From the NCBI GenBank assembly GCA_025094145.1, contig JALLLS010000086.1, positions 1 through 64,000 on the forward strand: a stretch of 64,000 bases of DNA, given 5' to 3'. The DNA comes from Spinellus fusiger (taxonomy: Eukaryota; Mucoromycota; Mucoromycetes; Mucorales; Phycomycetaceae). The notes beneath the pieces are model-generated. The model made no database searches, had not been told where the DNA came from, and saw nothing but the letters and a program-made list of their open reading frames with translations. Each line of letters begins with the position of its first letter. Within the stretch, counting starts at the first letter, position 1. This document shows positions 23,162 to 34,357 of the stretch, piece after piece. The position numbers were made by a program, and so were the translations under genes.

Positions 23162-24526
23162 GTGGCAGTTTATTGTAAAGACGATTTCACTGCCACCGAA
23201 GATTGTGCGCATTACGAGCGATGTGGCTTTGGGCATCTTTCCCGAACAACAGCCGTGCATGAACCAGTAGGCGTTGCCACAACCAAAGCAACTCATCTGG
23301 GACATGCCATCCTCACCCGCATCTTTGGCTACCTCACTCGATCTGACCAGCTTCATGCCGGTCTTACCTGCAACACATGGTCACAGCCTGCCCTACAACT
23401 CCTATGGTCTTCGTTTACATTTGTCCGTGAACGAGAATTTGAACGCGTATTTGCAGTCATGGCCCGCCACAACACTTCAAGACCCTATTCTACCTATGTA
23501 AAGTCCCTTTCTCTTACTCATGCAGAACGTGAGTTTCATGTCAGCGCCAACACTCTCTTCCTCATCACCTCTCTGTGCTCTCATCTCGAATGCATTATCC
23601 TCTCCTTCCACGCCCCTCGTATTGTCTCGCCTGCCCCTCCTCCCGTCCGCTCCGTTCTTCCACCCATCAAACGCACCCATGAACCCCCTCACACCATCCA
23701 CAGACACACACACCCACTTCCCCTGGCTCATTTTGCCTACAACTGTCCCAAGCTAAAACACATCCAACTTATCTCTTACAGTCCCAAAATAGACGACTCT
23801 GTCTATGAGTTGGCCAAGTACCTGACATCAGGCACACTAGAGACCGTGATCTTCTCTGGCTGCTCCACCCTCCAGAGCTCCACCCTATGCAAACTCGCCA
23901 TGACCAACCCCCAGCTAAGGCACATTGAAATCATGGGCAGCACACCTGTGAGTGACTCGGCCTTGGCTACGATTGCAGATCGCTGTGGTGCCAGTCTGAA
24001 ACACCTGAGCATAGGAAATGCCTACCATCTGACAGACAAATCCATGTACTATGTCGCTAAACGGTGTCACTCCCTACAACAACTGTGTATCTTCAACAAT
24101 CCCGGTGGGGATCGTCTGACAGAAGCCATCTGGTCTGAGGTAATCAAGCGGTGTCAGAGTCTGGAGCTGGTGTCGATGAGCAATGCCCGCTGCTTGGGCA
24201 CTGGGTTCTTTGAGGCAGTAGTGACGCGTGTCGAACACGAGCTACGATCCATTGGCCCCACTGCCCTCCGCAAAGGACTCCAGCGCCTGTGTCTAGGAAA
24301 TCTAAAGCGGGACACTCTTCAGAGCTCCTTTGTGCATCAACTGATTCAATTAAGTGCAAGTGAAGCGAATGAGGATCTGGACCAAGACAGTGATGAGGAA
24401 TTCCCTGATGATTCTCAAAGCACACTGCCAATGATGAACAATGCTGCCTTTATGCCAAAGATGACGGTCGTGCGTGGAAGCTCTATTTGGTGGCAGAGAC
24501 GGCGTTCTCCTATCGTTCGGTCGTGA
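23162..24526 (+). CDS. F-box / leucine-rich-repeat protein (5' end unresolved)
   Basis: Open frame of about 450 residues. An F-box-like segment, LGHAILTRIFGYL...LHAGLTCNTWSQPALQLLW, is followed by AMN1/FBXL-style cysteine-containing LRRs: CSHLECIILSF, CPKLKHIQLISYSP, ELAKYLTSGTLETVIFSGC, LCKLAMTNPQLRHIEIMG, ALATIADRCGASLKHLSIG, MYYVAKRCHSLQQLCIF and VIKRCQSLELVSMSNARC. An acidic Asp/Glu tail follows. Such proteins recruit substrates to SCF ligases. The frame has no ATG before the LRR region (the first is near 23459), so translation must start in an upstream exon. A candidate is ATG 22851 to 22914 with donor GTGAGC, joined in phase to the acceptor ending at 23168, but this gives a long 254-nt intron and overlaps a TATA-like box. 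Confidence 0.82.
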   Translation: MAVYCKDDFTATEDCAHYERCGFGHLSRTTAVHEPVGVATTKATHLGHAILTRIFGYLTRSDQLHAGLTCNTWSQPALQLLWSSFTFVREREFERVFAVMARHNTSRPYSTYVKSLSLTHAEREFHVSANTLFLITSLCSHLECIILSFHAPRIVSPAPPPVRSVLPPIKRTHEPPHTIHRHTHPLPLAHFAYNCPKLKHIQLISYSPKIDDSVYELAKYLTSGTLETVIFSGCSTLQSSTLCKLAMTNPQLRHIEIMGSTPVSDSALATIADRCGASLKHLSIGNAYHLTDKSMYYVAKRCHSLQQLCIFNNPGGDRLTEAIWSEVIKRCQSLELVSMSNARCLGTGFFEAVVTRVEHELRSIGPTALRKGLQRLCLGNLKRDTLQSSFVHQLIQLSASEANEDLDQDSDEEFPDDSQSTLPMMNNAAFMPKMTVVRGSSIWWQRRRSPIVRS

Positions 24527-25026
24527 GATGGCGACATTGGATGTGTTTTTGCGGGTCTATTGTTTTACTCTTTCTTTCTTACTATTCTTATTTCTTATTA
24601 TTATTTTCATTCTTGCGTATTCTGCTTTTGCTGTTGATTTCTTTTTCTTATTTGTATACAGTAGTACTATTGAGCTATGTTTTATTTTTCTTTCTTTTCT
24701 TATTCTTACTCTTATTCTTACTCTTACTCTTATTCTTATTCTTATTATTTGTAATCGTTCTTTTTATTTTCTTGTTCTTATTTTCTTGTTCTTACTTTCT
24801 TGTTCTTATTTTCTTGTTTTTATTTTCTTGTTCTTATTCCTATTTTTGCACTTGTTTCTAATCTACTATGGCACAACCAAACCAATCTTCAAAGTAGATA
24901 TCAGACCAAGTGCAAATCATAATCATAGCCTGTCTCAATAAACTGTAAGAGAATAAATATCTTCATGGTCAAGGGTCTGTTTTATAGTATAGCATAACAA
25001 ACCCTCTATCTATGCTTACTAGTTAA
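24527..25026. other. T-rich repetitive spacer
   Basis: From 24540 to 24860 mostly TTCTTATTC / TTTTCTTGTTC units, giving artificial open frames of Leu/Phe. AATAAA signals occur around 24948. It separates the convergent F-box gene and the small minus-strand gene. Confidence 0.7.
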
Positions 25027-25540
25027 TTAGCCATTTTGTCTGTATTCATTGTATTTGTCACGGTGGGACAACAGTACAGAACCCTTTTTAGATAGCAAAT
25101 GATATAGTGATACCAGTTGAAGAAGAGTGATATGCTCTTCTATTACATTAATGCTTAAACCATCTGACCGGAGAAAGCGAAGAAAAGAATAAATGGTCTG
25201 ATCCTGGTCCATGCATAGAGGATCTCTTACTGTCCATGGCAATAAAACGTGTCTTGATGGGTTCACAGAAGAGAGGCTATAAATGATATCAGACTGAAAA
25301 TAGATGATCCACAGTAACAGATGAGCCTTGAAAAGAAAGCAATTACTTAGATGTATTACAAAGGATATTACATGTAACATTATGGCTATAGATAAATATT
25401 GCTTCCTGGTTGTTATTTCTTGCGTCTTTGTATGTAAGGATGTAGAAAATGGGTGCATACGGTGGACCTTATTCAGTAGATGGTATAGCAAAGTAAACTT
25501 CTTCACTGTCTTTTTGGCTAGATGTGTGGTGATGACTTTA
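25027..25540 (-). CDS. Possible small hypothetical protein, incomplete at 5' end
   Basis: On the minus strand an exon from about 25330 to 25027 encodes AHLLLWIIYFQSDIIYSLSS, WTVRDPLCMDQDQTIYSFL, LSINVIEEHITLLQLVSL and SHRDKYNEYRQNG, then a stop. Codon use and an acceptor (TTTTCAAG) support a real exon, and an upstream piece reading KKTVKKFTLLYHLLNK is joined by a non-consensus donor. No family is recognised. The start was not found. It could be a gene relic. Confidence 0.4.
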
Positions 25541-25928
25541 TGTTAGTCTCAGTAGATATACACACATCTATCTATAAGAAAAAGAGTATAAACAAATGAC
25601 ATCTTATTTTAGTCTATTATTCTCTCTCTCTTTCTCTCTATTAACTTAAGAATAGTAAAATAGTAAAGGGAAGTTGCAAGATTAAGTCTATCAACAAGAC
25701 TATGGCAATGACTCAAAGATCCATCTCTTCATGTTAAAAACCTCAGTGCTATACATTTCAATTATATTATTATAATGATCTTATTTCGTACAGCGAATAA
25801 ACCTCATTCAATTATAATCAACATGCTGGATTGGAACTAGCATAAAAACTCTATCAAAAGTAAATATAAAATATAAAATATAAAATAAGACTCGTATAAT
25901 AACTAATACAAGAACACATAATACAAAT

Positions 25929-26267
25929 ATGGATAGGTATGAAGCAATAGGCGTTCTGACAGCAAGGCTCCAACAAAAAGCGCTAGTAGAACAAAAGAGG
26001 AAGTCTGTGCATGAGTACAAACAGATTTGGAATGGTCGACTCAAAGTTCGGCAGTCGAGGGAAGAATTCTACTTTGTAATGTCATACATAAGGTTCTAGA
26101 ACCTCTTCATACACTTGTCAGCACAACATTAGCTTCGTCCTCCAACGTGAAAAGTAAAAGTATACTGCTATTTTATGTGCCCAGCATTATTTTAAATTGG
26201 AAAGAAAACAAATGCTAATGCTAATGCTAATGCTCAAGCCAACAATGATGAAGTAATCGACATGTAA
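25929..26267 (+). CDS. Possible small coiled-coil protein, splicing unresolved
   Basis: An ATG at 25929 opens 48 well-behaved codons: MDRYEAIGVLTARLQQKA, then KRKSVHEYKQIWNGRLK and RQSREEF, a charged helical segment. Further on, other frames read VLEPLHTLVSTTL and, at the end, several Asn-Ala dipeptides followed by QANNDEVIDM and a stop. The pieces lie in different frames and only poor splice sites connect them, so this may be a real small gene with introns I cannot place, or a decayed one. No family is recognised. Confidence 0.35.
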
Positions 26268-26338
26268 GAACTAGACTCTATTGCTTTGATGACAGACAGA
26301 TCCTAGAGCCTACAAATTCCGACTTTGTCCCATCTTTG

Positions 26339-26340
26339 TT

Positions 26341-26384
<44 letters not shown>
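26339..26384. repeat. TTTA microsatellite
   Basis: About eleven copies of TTTA in a row. Confidence 0.95.
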
Positions 26385-26386
<2 letters not shown>

Positions 26387-27550
26387 CAGACAGGTACAAT
26401 TCAGAATTCAAAACGCTAAAGTATGCAGATTCCTATAATTGACTACAGCAGAAGCACTATTAAGGAGCATCTCATCTATCCCTATAAGGACAATAACTCA
26501 CAATGCATACTCTTTCTTTGTTCTCATTCCTAATTTTATTTATTTAAATCTTTGAACTTGTGGATCCAGAAATAGATTGAAAATAAACTAACTAATAAGG
26601 TTGGTTGATAGAATAAACACATGAAATAAAGAACTAAAAAAAAACAAACAATAAAATAGATTATATCTACAACTATAAAGAGCAGTGGTGCATAGATGAA
26701 TAAAGCCAAGTGGAAAGTAGAAAGGAGCAGCGGTAGGAGATATGTTATGATACATGAATTCTGGGCTTTGGATATTTAGTCCTTGAATAAATAAGAAGGG
26801 CTCTCAGTTGAATCAAATACCTTTTCACAATACAATAGTTCTAATGTTACAAGTTTTAATTTTAAAAAAAAAACTAAGAAAATGTCTACAGGCATGATTC
26901 AATATTTCATCGTCATCATGTTATAGATACAAGCACATTGTAGAACAAGCATCCAATGGCTTTAACATGTAAATACTAAAAAGACGGCATCTGTTTCCTT
27001 TCAAAAACAGAAAACTTTAAAATGATAACATAAGCATTTGTATTATACTTATAATCACTGGTGATTCAACCTATTCTATTGATGAAAGATATTTAATGCT
27101 TTCAGTAGTGTTATATGTAATATGAAATGGGTTTGTTCACATATTTGGATTATTATTACTACAGTGGCATCTACAAGATAGGCCGGATAGGCCTTAACCT
27201 ATTCTAGTCGTTTTCTACTATTTCATCTTTTAATTTTTTTAAAATTGAAGCATGGCTATGACTGAACATATCAAATATTTGCCATAAATGAGTATTTCTA
27301 TGACATTCTTATGTATCACTAGTACCTCATCATTACACAATAAGAAAGTATTCTCTCTACGCCCTAGATTTCTACTCCTACGTCTTTGTGTCAAATCAAA
27401 CGATTCAACCACAGAAATTCCTACTTTCTTTGCATATCATCTTTTCCTTCCATACATTTTGAGCAATCTATACCTACTGCCAGTAATAGACCATAATACG
27501 TTTATACTTATATCAAAGAGATATCTATAAATAACCAAACAACAGCACAG

Positions 27551-27674
27551 AAAACATCCGGCATCATAAAAACACTCTGGGAGTGTAGATACTTAACTAT
27601 ATTGAAACACAGTAACACTACTTCTATGTCCTGTCACAAATAACACTCTATGGTGTTTTTAGCAAGGATGTTTA
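27551..27674. repeat. Small inverted-repeat element (MITE-like)
   Basis: The left end AAAACATCC..CATAAAAACACTCT is matched in inverted orientation by the right end AACACTC..GGTGTTTTTAGC..GGATGTTT, about 30 bp each with small gaps. Total length is about 124 bp. Each arm is itself partly palindromic (ACACTC..GAGTGT). Confidence 0.55.
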
Positions 27675-28564
27675 AGATAAATAGTAGCTTGGACAATAGA
27701 ATAGAAATAATAAAACATATTTATACTATTTTGATTTTGATTATAAGCACCCTGAATGTCTTTCTACATAAATTAGAGGGCGCTGATAACATATCAATGT
27801 AGATTTATTAATGAAGATAGACAAAAGCACTATTTACTTTCTGTAGCCAGTGAGTATGAAAATATGAGGCGTCAAGATAACCATTTTCAAGAAACAGTTG
27901 AGTGTTACCAAAATAAAGGTCTATTCACAAAAAGAATCCCGATATTGAAATGGCCTGTTTTTTTTTATTTTTTTATTTTTAAAAAAAAAACTTTCATTAC
28001 ACAATGGGAAAATCATACTTTTTTTTTCCTATCAAAACAATCAGTATATGCCAGTCTCTGCAGAAGGATTATTTTCAAGGTGTAAGTGACCAAATGAATA
28101 CGAATCCTACTGTTTTAATAATGATAATGATAACACTAGAGAAAGTTCCCAATGTCATAAAACATATTGGCATTTATTTATTTATTTTCTAGCCAACCTT
28201 TTTCTTGGGATACACACATAGTTTTTTTTTTAATATAGAAATATATAATCGATTCTTTTTTTACAAGAGTATGACCATTAAAACTTTGATATTTGTTCTT
28301 TTTTGAAAGAAAGTGAGGCCTGAGGTTTATTATATTTAAATAGAAATTAGCTCTTACTGAGAAGCAAAAGAAGAAATGAATTGCATGAGCAAAAGAGCGC
28401 CTGTAGTGTACCGATAAACAAAAGTGCTCTATTCTCTGATCCAGTGAATCAAAGGATCTTTTGATTTTTAATAACAATTGCAATAGAGTGGTATAAAAGA
28501 AGATAGGTTTTTTTTTAATAATAAAAAAATGAAAAGTCTAAAAATAAATTAGACAAGAATGTAG

Positions 28565-28735
28565 GGCTTTTTTTCTTTTTTTTACACCTAAAGGTTTTTG
28601 GGATATAAAAGTAAATACACGGACAATAAAATAATACTATTTCTATAATTGGCTAATGTGTTTAAAAAAGAGTATTTTCGCTGTCTAAATGAGCTACTTC
28701 AAACTCTGTCTGCCTATTCTAGCAATAGCTACACT
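28565..28735 (+). repeat. Dispersed repeat, copy A
   Basis: Starts with GGCTTT..TACACC, then GTTTTTGGGATATA, ATTGGCTAAT and TTTTCGCTGT..AAATG, TTCAAACTCT and GCCTATT. Same order and spacing as copy B at 31274-31435; roughly three quarters of bases agree by eye. Confidence 0.7.
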
Positions 28736-29349
28736 ATCTTCAGAAAGTGTTGACATATTTTTAGAGAATAAAATATAGTATAGAAATGTAGTATGGTTCC
28801 AAAAAAGACTTACGTGTATCTTGGTTTAGTGTAGCAATTATTACACCGGATTCTTTTTTGATGTTTTGGTGGGTTGGTTACTACTAGCCAGATGTTTGTC
28901 TGATTGTTGTTGATTAATAAAGATCAAAAGTCTCATTCTAAGAAATAGGATCAAGCTATTGACATTTTGGTTTTCCACAGCAGAAGTATCTTCATTTGAA
29001 TAATTAGTTATGCAATTCTGGGGTGACTCTGGCTCTTTCCTCGAAATATCTTGCAAACTTTTCATAATTGACTGTTGAAGATGTATGTCCTGATAGAGAT
29101 AACTCGGCTTCTATCCAATACTAGTGATTGAGCTTTTTACTGCTACAATCTTTAGAGCAGTCTTCATGAAGAAAAGAAAATAAAGACGGGTTGACATTTT
29201 TTCTTTTATACAATTTCTGTTTTATAATTGGTTTTCACATATCATTGATTCAATCCGTGATCTGAATACTAAGAAGTTGTGTTAAAGCATAGTGTTTGTA
29301 TATCTATCAGTGGAAACTGTGAATTCCACCGGTTTTCTATGCACATATA

Positions 29350-30698
29350 CAATCACACAAAACTAGTAAATATACGACCCTCTAATTTATACATTTTTAA
29401 ACATGATTCTTTTTCTTCTTTTTACCACAGAATCACACTCCATTCATCAATCTCAAATGTCAAAGGCAGAATCCTCAACTAGAAACTCTAGAGTTTATAA
29501 TAAGCTTAAAGAAAGAGAGTACTGGGGTGCTTATTAGTTTTAAAATAGGAAAATTAATCAATAGGTAGCATTTCAAAGGTCGTTGGCATTAGCAAGTCTA
29601 CTGCCCAGGATATTATTAGTAGAATCAAGACTATTGATACACATATACCAAATTCTAGTTATGGTGCATACAAAAAAACTTAACGAGAGAGACCTCAGAC
29701 GACTTGAGTCCATTCTAAGAGGCAACCCATTTGCCTTTTATAACTATATAAATTTGGAACTTAAAGCATATGAGATAATCATCTGTAAAACAACATTCAT
29801 CAAATATATATACCAGATTGGGTTTGGTTCCTACTTTAAAGCACACAAGCCAAGGTTGTATGAAGAAAGCATGAAGAGAAGACTTCGTTGGGCGAAGGAA
29901 CGGGTCAATTGGACTCCTGAGAACTGGAGACACGTCGTATGGTCTGATGAGTCACGATTTGAAGTAGAGGGTTACCAGGGAGGAACCAGAGTGATTCGAA
30001 AGATAGGAGAGAGGTATAAGGCTGCTCATATCATGCCTACAACCAAATGGGGGAAAGGTAGCATAATGATCTGGAGCTGCCTTTGTGCTGGTGGATTTGG
30101 GCCTTTGGTCTTTATTGATGGCACGGTGAATCAGGACGTATATGTCAACATTTTGGCAGGAAAATTTCTGCTATGGTTCATTGAATTGAATGGGAAGGAG
30201 GATAAGGACTTTATATTCCAAGAAGATGGAGCTAGCTGCCATATAGGTGGCTATACAACATGGTGGAAAAACACACATGCAATCAGGCACTTTGATTACT
30301 GGCCTGCCCAAAGTCCTGATCTCAACCCCATTAAACATCTCTGGAGCTGTCTTGATAAGCTTATCAATGACAAGAGGGCCGGTATCAGAAATATCGATGA
30401 GCTCAAGACAGCTTTAGAAGAAGCTTGGAGATATATCCACGTTGATCTTGCTGAACGTTTAGTTGGCTCAATGAAGGATCACTGCCAGGCAGTTATTGAT
30501 GCCAAAGGTGGCCCAACAAAACATTAAATAAAAACTTTTTTAAATACATTGATATAAAGAATATGTTAAACTAACTTTGTGTTGAATTTGAAGTCATTAG
30601 TATGTGTTTTGAGGTCGTAACATTTATATCCGTAAAGCATGTTTTTTTTTAGGATTTCAAAATATGAAAATAGTATACTTTCTAATGTTGTATGACTG
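29350..30698 (+). mobile_element. Tc1/mariner element A, inactivated
   Basis: Flanked by TA (29348-29349, 30699-30700). The left end CAATCACACAAAACTAGTAA and the right end, which reads inverted CAGTCATACAACATTAG, are decayed terminal inverted repeats, extending inward over an AAACATG..TT block for about 70 bp. Length is 1349 bp. The interior encodes a broken DDE transposase (separate entry). A 3' fragment of the same family lies inverted at 54048-54460 and keeps the better CAGTCACACAACATTAG end. Confidence 0.85.
29572..30527 (+). pseudogene. Tc1 transposase with frameshift and lost catalytic glutamate
   Basis: The HTH part near 29575-29660 reads SKVVGISKSTAQDIISRI in one frame. The rest, from YKKLNERDLRRLES on, is in another, so a frameshift sits in the A-run near 29670-29683. 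The catalytic domain then runs in one frame: VVWSDESRFE (first Asp), IFQEDGASCHIG (second Asp), and SPDLNPIKHLW, where the third acidic residue of the DDE triad is Lys (codon AAA at 30333-30335). It ends AKGGPTKH. Both defects predict no activity. Confidence 0.88.
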
Positions 30699-31273
30699 TA
30701 AGAATTGCTACATTACACACCCAAAATAGGCGACCAGGTCTGCCTATTTCCAATACAAGTATAACCATTTATTATTTATTATTTATTTGTTTTTATCGTA
30801 TAGTGAATGTTTAGAATTTAAGAAAACTATTCTTAAACTGCAGAGTTTAGATTAATACAAATATGCCTGAGCCATAATTACTACTCTTACACCCCTCGGT
30901 TCTATAAATGTATTTTGATACAGAAACACTACAACACACTCTTTGTTGTAGCTTCGGTGTAAAAATAACACTGTATTTATAGGATTCCAAGTGTCAATGA
31001 ACTAACTCCCATATATGTGTGTTATAAAACATGGATTTACCATATACACTCCTGAATCTTTTTATTGAATATACAAATAAACTAGATTGTTCAATAATAC
31101 AACAACAGGTAGAAATTGTACCAATCAATGATTATACTACAGCTGTTATAAAGCACTGACTCCCATGATAGTTTTATTTGAATTTCAGTGAAGGGTAGAA
31201 CTCAATATCAGTGGCTGATAGTAAAAAGGGTTTAACAAACATTTGGCACTTTTCCTCCATGATAAAATCCATA

Positions 31274-31435
31274 AAGGCTTTGTACACACCCAAAGATTTT
31301 TGGGATATATAAGGAGATATTCTGAGAATAAAATAGTAACTTTCTTATGATTGGCTAATTTGTTTTAAAATGCTTTTTCGCTGTGTAAATGGGATATTTC
31401 AAACTCTACTTGCCTATTTTAGCAATGACGATTGA
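31274..31435 (+). repeat. Dispersed repeat, copy B
   Basis: Direct partner of copy A at 28565-28735. Begins TACACACC at 31283, followed by AAAGATTTTTGGGATATA, then ATTGGCTAAT and TTTTCGCTGTGTAAATG. A 30-bp inverted match to its beginning lies at about 36150-36180. Confidence 0.7.
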
Positions 31436-32486
31436 CTTTGCAATTAGAAAGTATAAATTGGCTGTAAAGACAAGAAATAGAACCAGAATCACTCCAAATT
31501 ACAACTCAGTCACTGATATTCTTCTCTTAACATAATGTGTTATCCATAAGCCCACAGTATTTGCAGTATAGCACTGCTTAAGAAAGATTTATTACAGAAC
31601 TTATAGAGTTAATTCTAGTGGTCATTGTCCAAAAGAGAAAATCAGACTTACTTGTATTAAGAACAGTGTATTCATTTATTGACTAAATATCTATAATCAC
31701 CTCAATTATCTCATTGTAACTGGTATTAACAATAGTACTTAATGATAACAAGGTATTGTTTCTAATACTGGACTTTAGGCCCAAGGCAAATAGAGTATGA
31801 ATTGTTTGACTTATGAATTTTATGAGTGGAGACTAGTGTATACATTATGAGAATAGAGAAAGAAAAATTATTATTTGCTTTGATATTCCCCTCCTTTTGC
31901 TATTTCCCACACTGCACATATAACTTAAAAATTAAGTACTCGTCAAGATGATCATATCTGAGCAAGGTAATGTACTATTATTAACAAAGAGAAACAATAG
32001 AAGGAAGTTGTAGGCAGTAGCTATAGTCATAATATAGTATTATCTATACTACAGTTCAAAGTATTTTTATTTTTGGGTGTTAGTTGCTATTCGCGCATTG
32101 GGCATATCAGCCACCCTATGAGAACTTTTGGAAAAAATAAGAATAAACATATAAACACTTCAAATACAAAAGTGAAAAAAATAATGCAAATGAATGGGAA
32201 ACAGAAAGAAAAGAGAATATAAAACCTCGAAATGAGGGGAAAATAATGAAAATGAGTGGAAATGATGGTAAAATGAGAATTATGAATAGACATCCAAAGG
32301 CCATAAAGTCAGCAAGGAAACCAGGACACCAAAAAGATAACCATCATCCTGTGGCGATTCGAAATCCAACGAGGGATACTTAGAGCAACTCGGACAATCC
32401 TGAGGACACAAATACAGCAACTACACTAGCAGCTTCTGGCTTTGCTAAACGGGTTAAGAATGGGTGGTAGAGGATTATCTATACTA

Positions 32487-33847
32487 CAGTGGCTTTCAAT
32501 AAAACAATGGACATTTCATATTCAGACCCAAATTTTAGCCTTAAATTTCTTTTTAATTAAACATTCTTCATTTATTGCTTTTCCACTCTAATGTCTACCT
32601 CATCTAACACCACTGAACAACCCATAAGACCTCTTGGGAACAGAAAGAAGAATATCGATGACTTCACTCGATGCCTCATTGCTCAAGAGGCCACCGTAAA
32701 TGGGACCAGCCAGGCTGTCATTTCTGCTAGGTTTGGAGTTAGTCAACAGTCTGTTTCCCTTGTCGTAAAGAGATATAAGGAAACTGGCTGTTTCAAGGCC
32801 AAGAAGAGCACTGGGCGCAAGCCCATTCTTAATGAGAGGGACGAGAGAGAGGTCAGTCGCGAGGTGGGAAGGGATTCATTCCAGACAATGGATCAGCTTC
32901 GCAAGCAGATGACCACCAAAGTGTCCATGAACACTTTTAGAAAAACGATGAAGAAGCTTGGCCTGTTTTCTTGCAGGGTGGTCAAGAAACCTTCTCCCAG
33001 CATCAAGCACAAGAAGCTGAGGCTTGCTTAGGCTAAGGCCCACCTCCACTGGACCGAAAACGACTGGAAGGCGGTCATCTGGTCTGATGAGTCCAGATAC
33101 CAGTTGGTCACCACCAACAACCGTACCAAGGTGGTGCGAAAAGTTAATGAGGGACTGCTCCCGAAGAACGTCAAGCCCACCATGAAGTTTGGAGGTGGCA
33201 GCGTGATGGTGTGGGAATCTTTCTCTGGTGAAGGTGTCGGGAGATTGGCGCCTGTGAAGAGCAGTATAGACAGTGAAAGATACATTGATATCTTAAAGAA
33301 AGATGGCTGCCCTGAGCTGGCTCAACTCAAGGCAATGAATCCAGAGATCGATTAAGTTCTTCAGGAAGACAATGCCAGCTGCCACAAGAGCAAGGAGTCT
33401 AGGCTATGGAAGGCACAAGAGACCATTGCCACTATGGAGGGGTGGCCATCGCAAAGCCCCGACCTTAACCCCATAGAGCATCTTTGGGAGGTTCTTGACA
33501 GAGCAATAAGAAAGAGGATGACCCCAGCAAGCTCCCTTCAGGATTTGGAGGTGCTTCTGTTGGAAGAATGGGAAAAAAATCTCAAGGACACCACAGACAC
33601 CCTCATCAGCAGCATGCATCGGAGATGTAGGGCTGTCATTGAGGCCAAGGGTGGAAGCACAAAATGTCAAGGGTTTCCACCCAATAAATATGTATTTATT
33701 ATCCTGTTGACCTTCTTTATACTTCATCCAATTTTCAAGTATCTACTGTGTGTTTAATGTATGTTTTTATGATAAAGAATAAATATTTCCTATTACAGAA
33801 TTATACCGGGGCATGAAAAAAGTCCATTATTATTTTGAAAGCCACTG
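32487..33847 (+). mobile_element. Tc1/mariner element B, full length
   Basis: The ends CAGTGGCTTTCAATAAAAC and (inverted) CAGTGGCTTTCAAAATAA are flanked by TA on both sides (32485-32486, 33848-33849). Length is 1361 bp. The transposase frame covers most of the interior and is broken only by two stop codons. This family is distinct from element A and is the parent type of the deletion derivative at 2180-2679, judged by its HTH region. Confidence 0.93.
32591..33757 (+). pseudogene. Tc1 transposase interrupted by two in-frame stops
   Basis: One frame runs from MSTSSNTTEQPIRPLGNRKK through a two-part HTH (FGVSQQSVSLVVKRYKETG; DQLRKQMTTKVSMNTFRK), the first Asp in VIWSDESRYQL, the second in LQEDNASCHKS and the Glu in SPDLNPIEHLWE, to EAKGGSTKC. 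The DDE triad is complete. A TAG at 33029-33031 follows KLRLA and a TAA at 33353-33355 precedes VLQEDN. Both could come from a C-to-T change in a Gln codon. No frameshifts, so the copy is young. Confidence 0.93.
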
Positions 33848-33848
33848 T

Positions 33849-33910
33849 ATTACAATAAACAATTTTATTCATAAACAATATATTTTATTGATAAAATTGT
33901 TTATTGTAAT
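33849..33910. repeat. Perfect 20-bp hairpin next to Tc1 element B
   Basis: ATTACAATAAACAATTTTAT at 33849-33868 is repeated inverted at 33891-33910 with a 22-nt AT-rich loop. It starts immediately at the right TA of element B. Confidence 0.85.
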
Positions 33911-34357
33911 AGTATAGCTAATACTATACTATGACTATAGCTACTGCCTAAGTGCATTCCCTCATAGCAATAGAATCCACAACCTAAAAGCTTTGTGCTT
34001 TATCCTTAGGAGATAGATAAATATGCTCAGGAGTATACCCTAGAGACCCTAGACAGTATAGAAGAAAGAAGAAAACCATTTGAGACTGACTTGAAAGGAG
34101 TCTTTACTTGCCTAATAACAATACAGTGAGTGTCTTGTACATTAGAATAAGTCATAGCCCAGATGAAGACACTGCTTACCTTTTTATCACTAGAATAGTC
34201 CTTGGTAGTGTCTATCACTTCCTTCTATTGTTTCTCTTTGTTAATAATGGCACATTACCTTGCTTAGTTATGCTCATCTTGACGAGTACTTGATTGTTAT
34301 ACTGTGGGCTTAAGGATAGCACATGTTAAACAATAAATACGGTGATTGAGTTGTAAT

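Larger units (their letters stand above)
26268..29349. other. Long AT-rich gene-poor stretch
   Basis: About 3 kb with no supportable gene. It holds a TTTA microsatellite (26339-26384), a small palindromic repeat (27551-27674), one member of a dispersed repeat pair (28565-28735), and short open frames such as the minus-strand one at 28841-29065 that look random. Confidence 0.6.
31498..34357. repeat. Discontinuous long inverted repeat around Tc1 element B
   Basis: Blocks of the left arm recur inverted on the right. ATTACAACTCA at 31498 with CATAAGCCCACAGTAT pairs with 34295-34357. AAGTACTCGTCAAGATGA, GCAAGGTAATGT and TTAACAAAGAGAAACAATAG (31936-32008) pair with 34218-34291. GGCAGTAGCTATAGTCATA (32013-32031) pairs with 33926-33949. 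The arms contain unique insertions (about 370 bp left, about 260 bp right). This looks like a large decayed element, or an inverted duplication, into which Tc1 element B later jumped. Confidence 0.7.

Noticed and set aside
24474..24941. Long Leu/Phe-rich frames after the F-box gene
   Set aside because: Produced by TTCTTATTC repeats; they look like membrane proteins only because of composition.
28841..29065. Minus-strand 74-codon frame
   Set aside because: Isolated and AT-rich, without splice partners or a recognisable domain.
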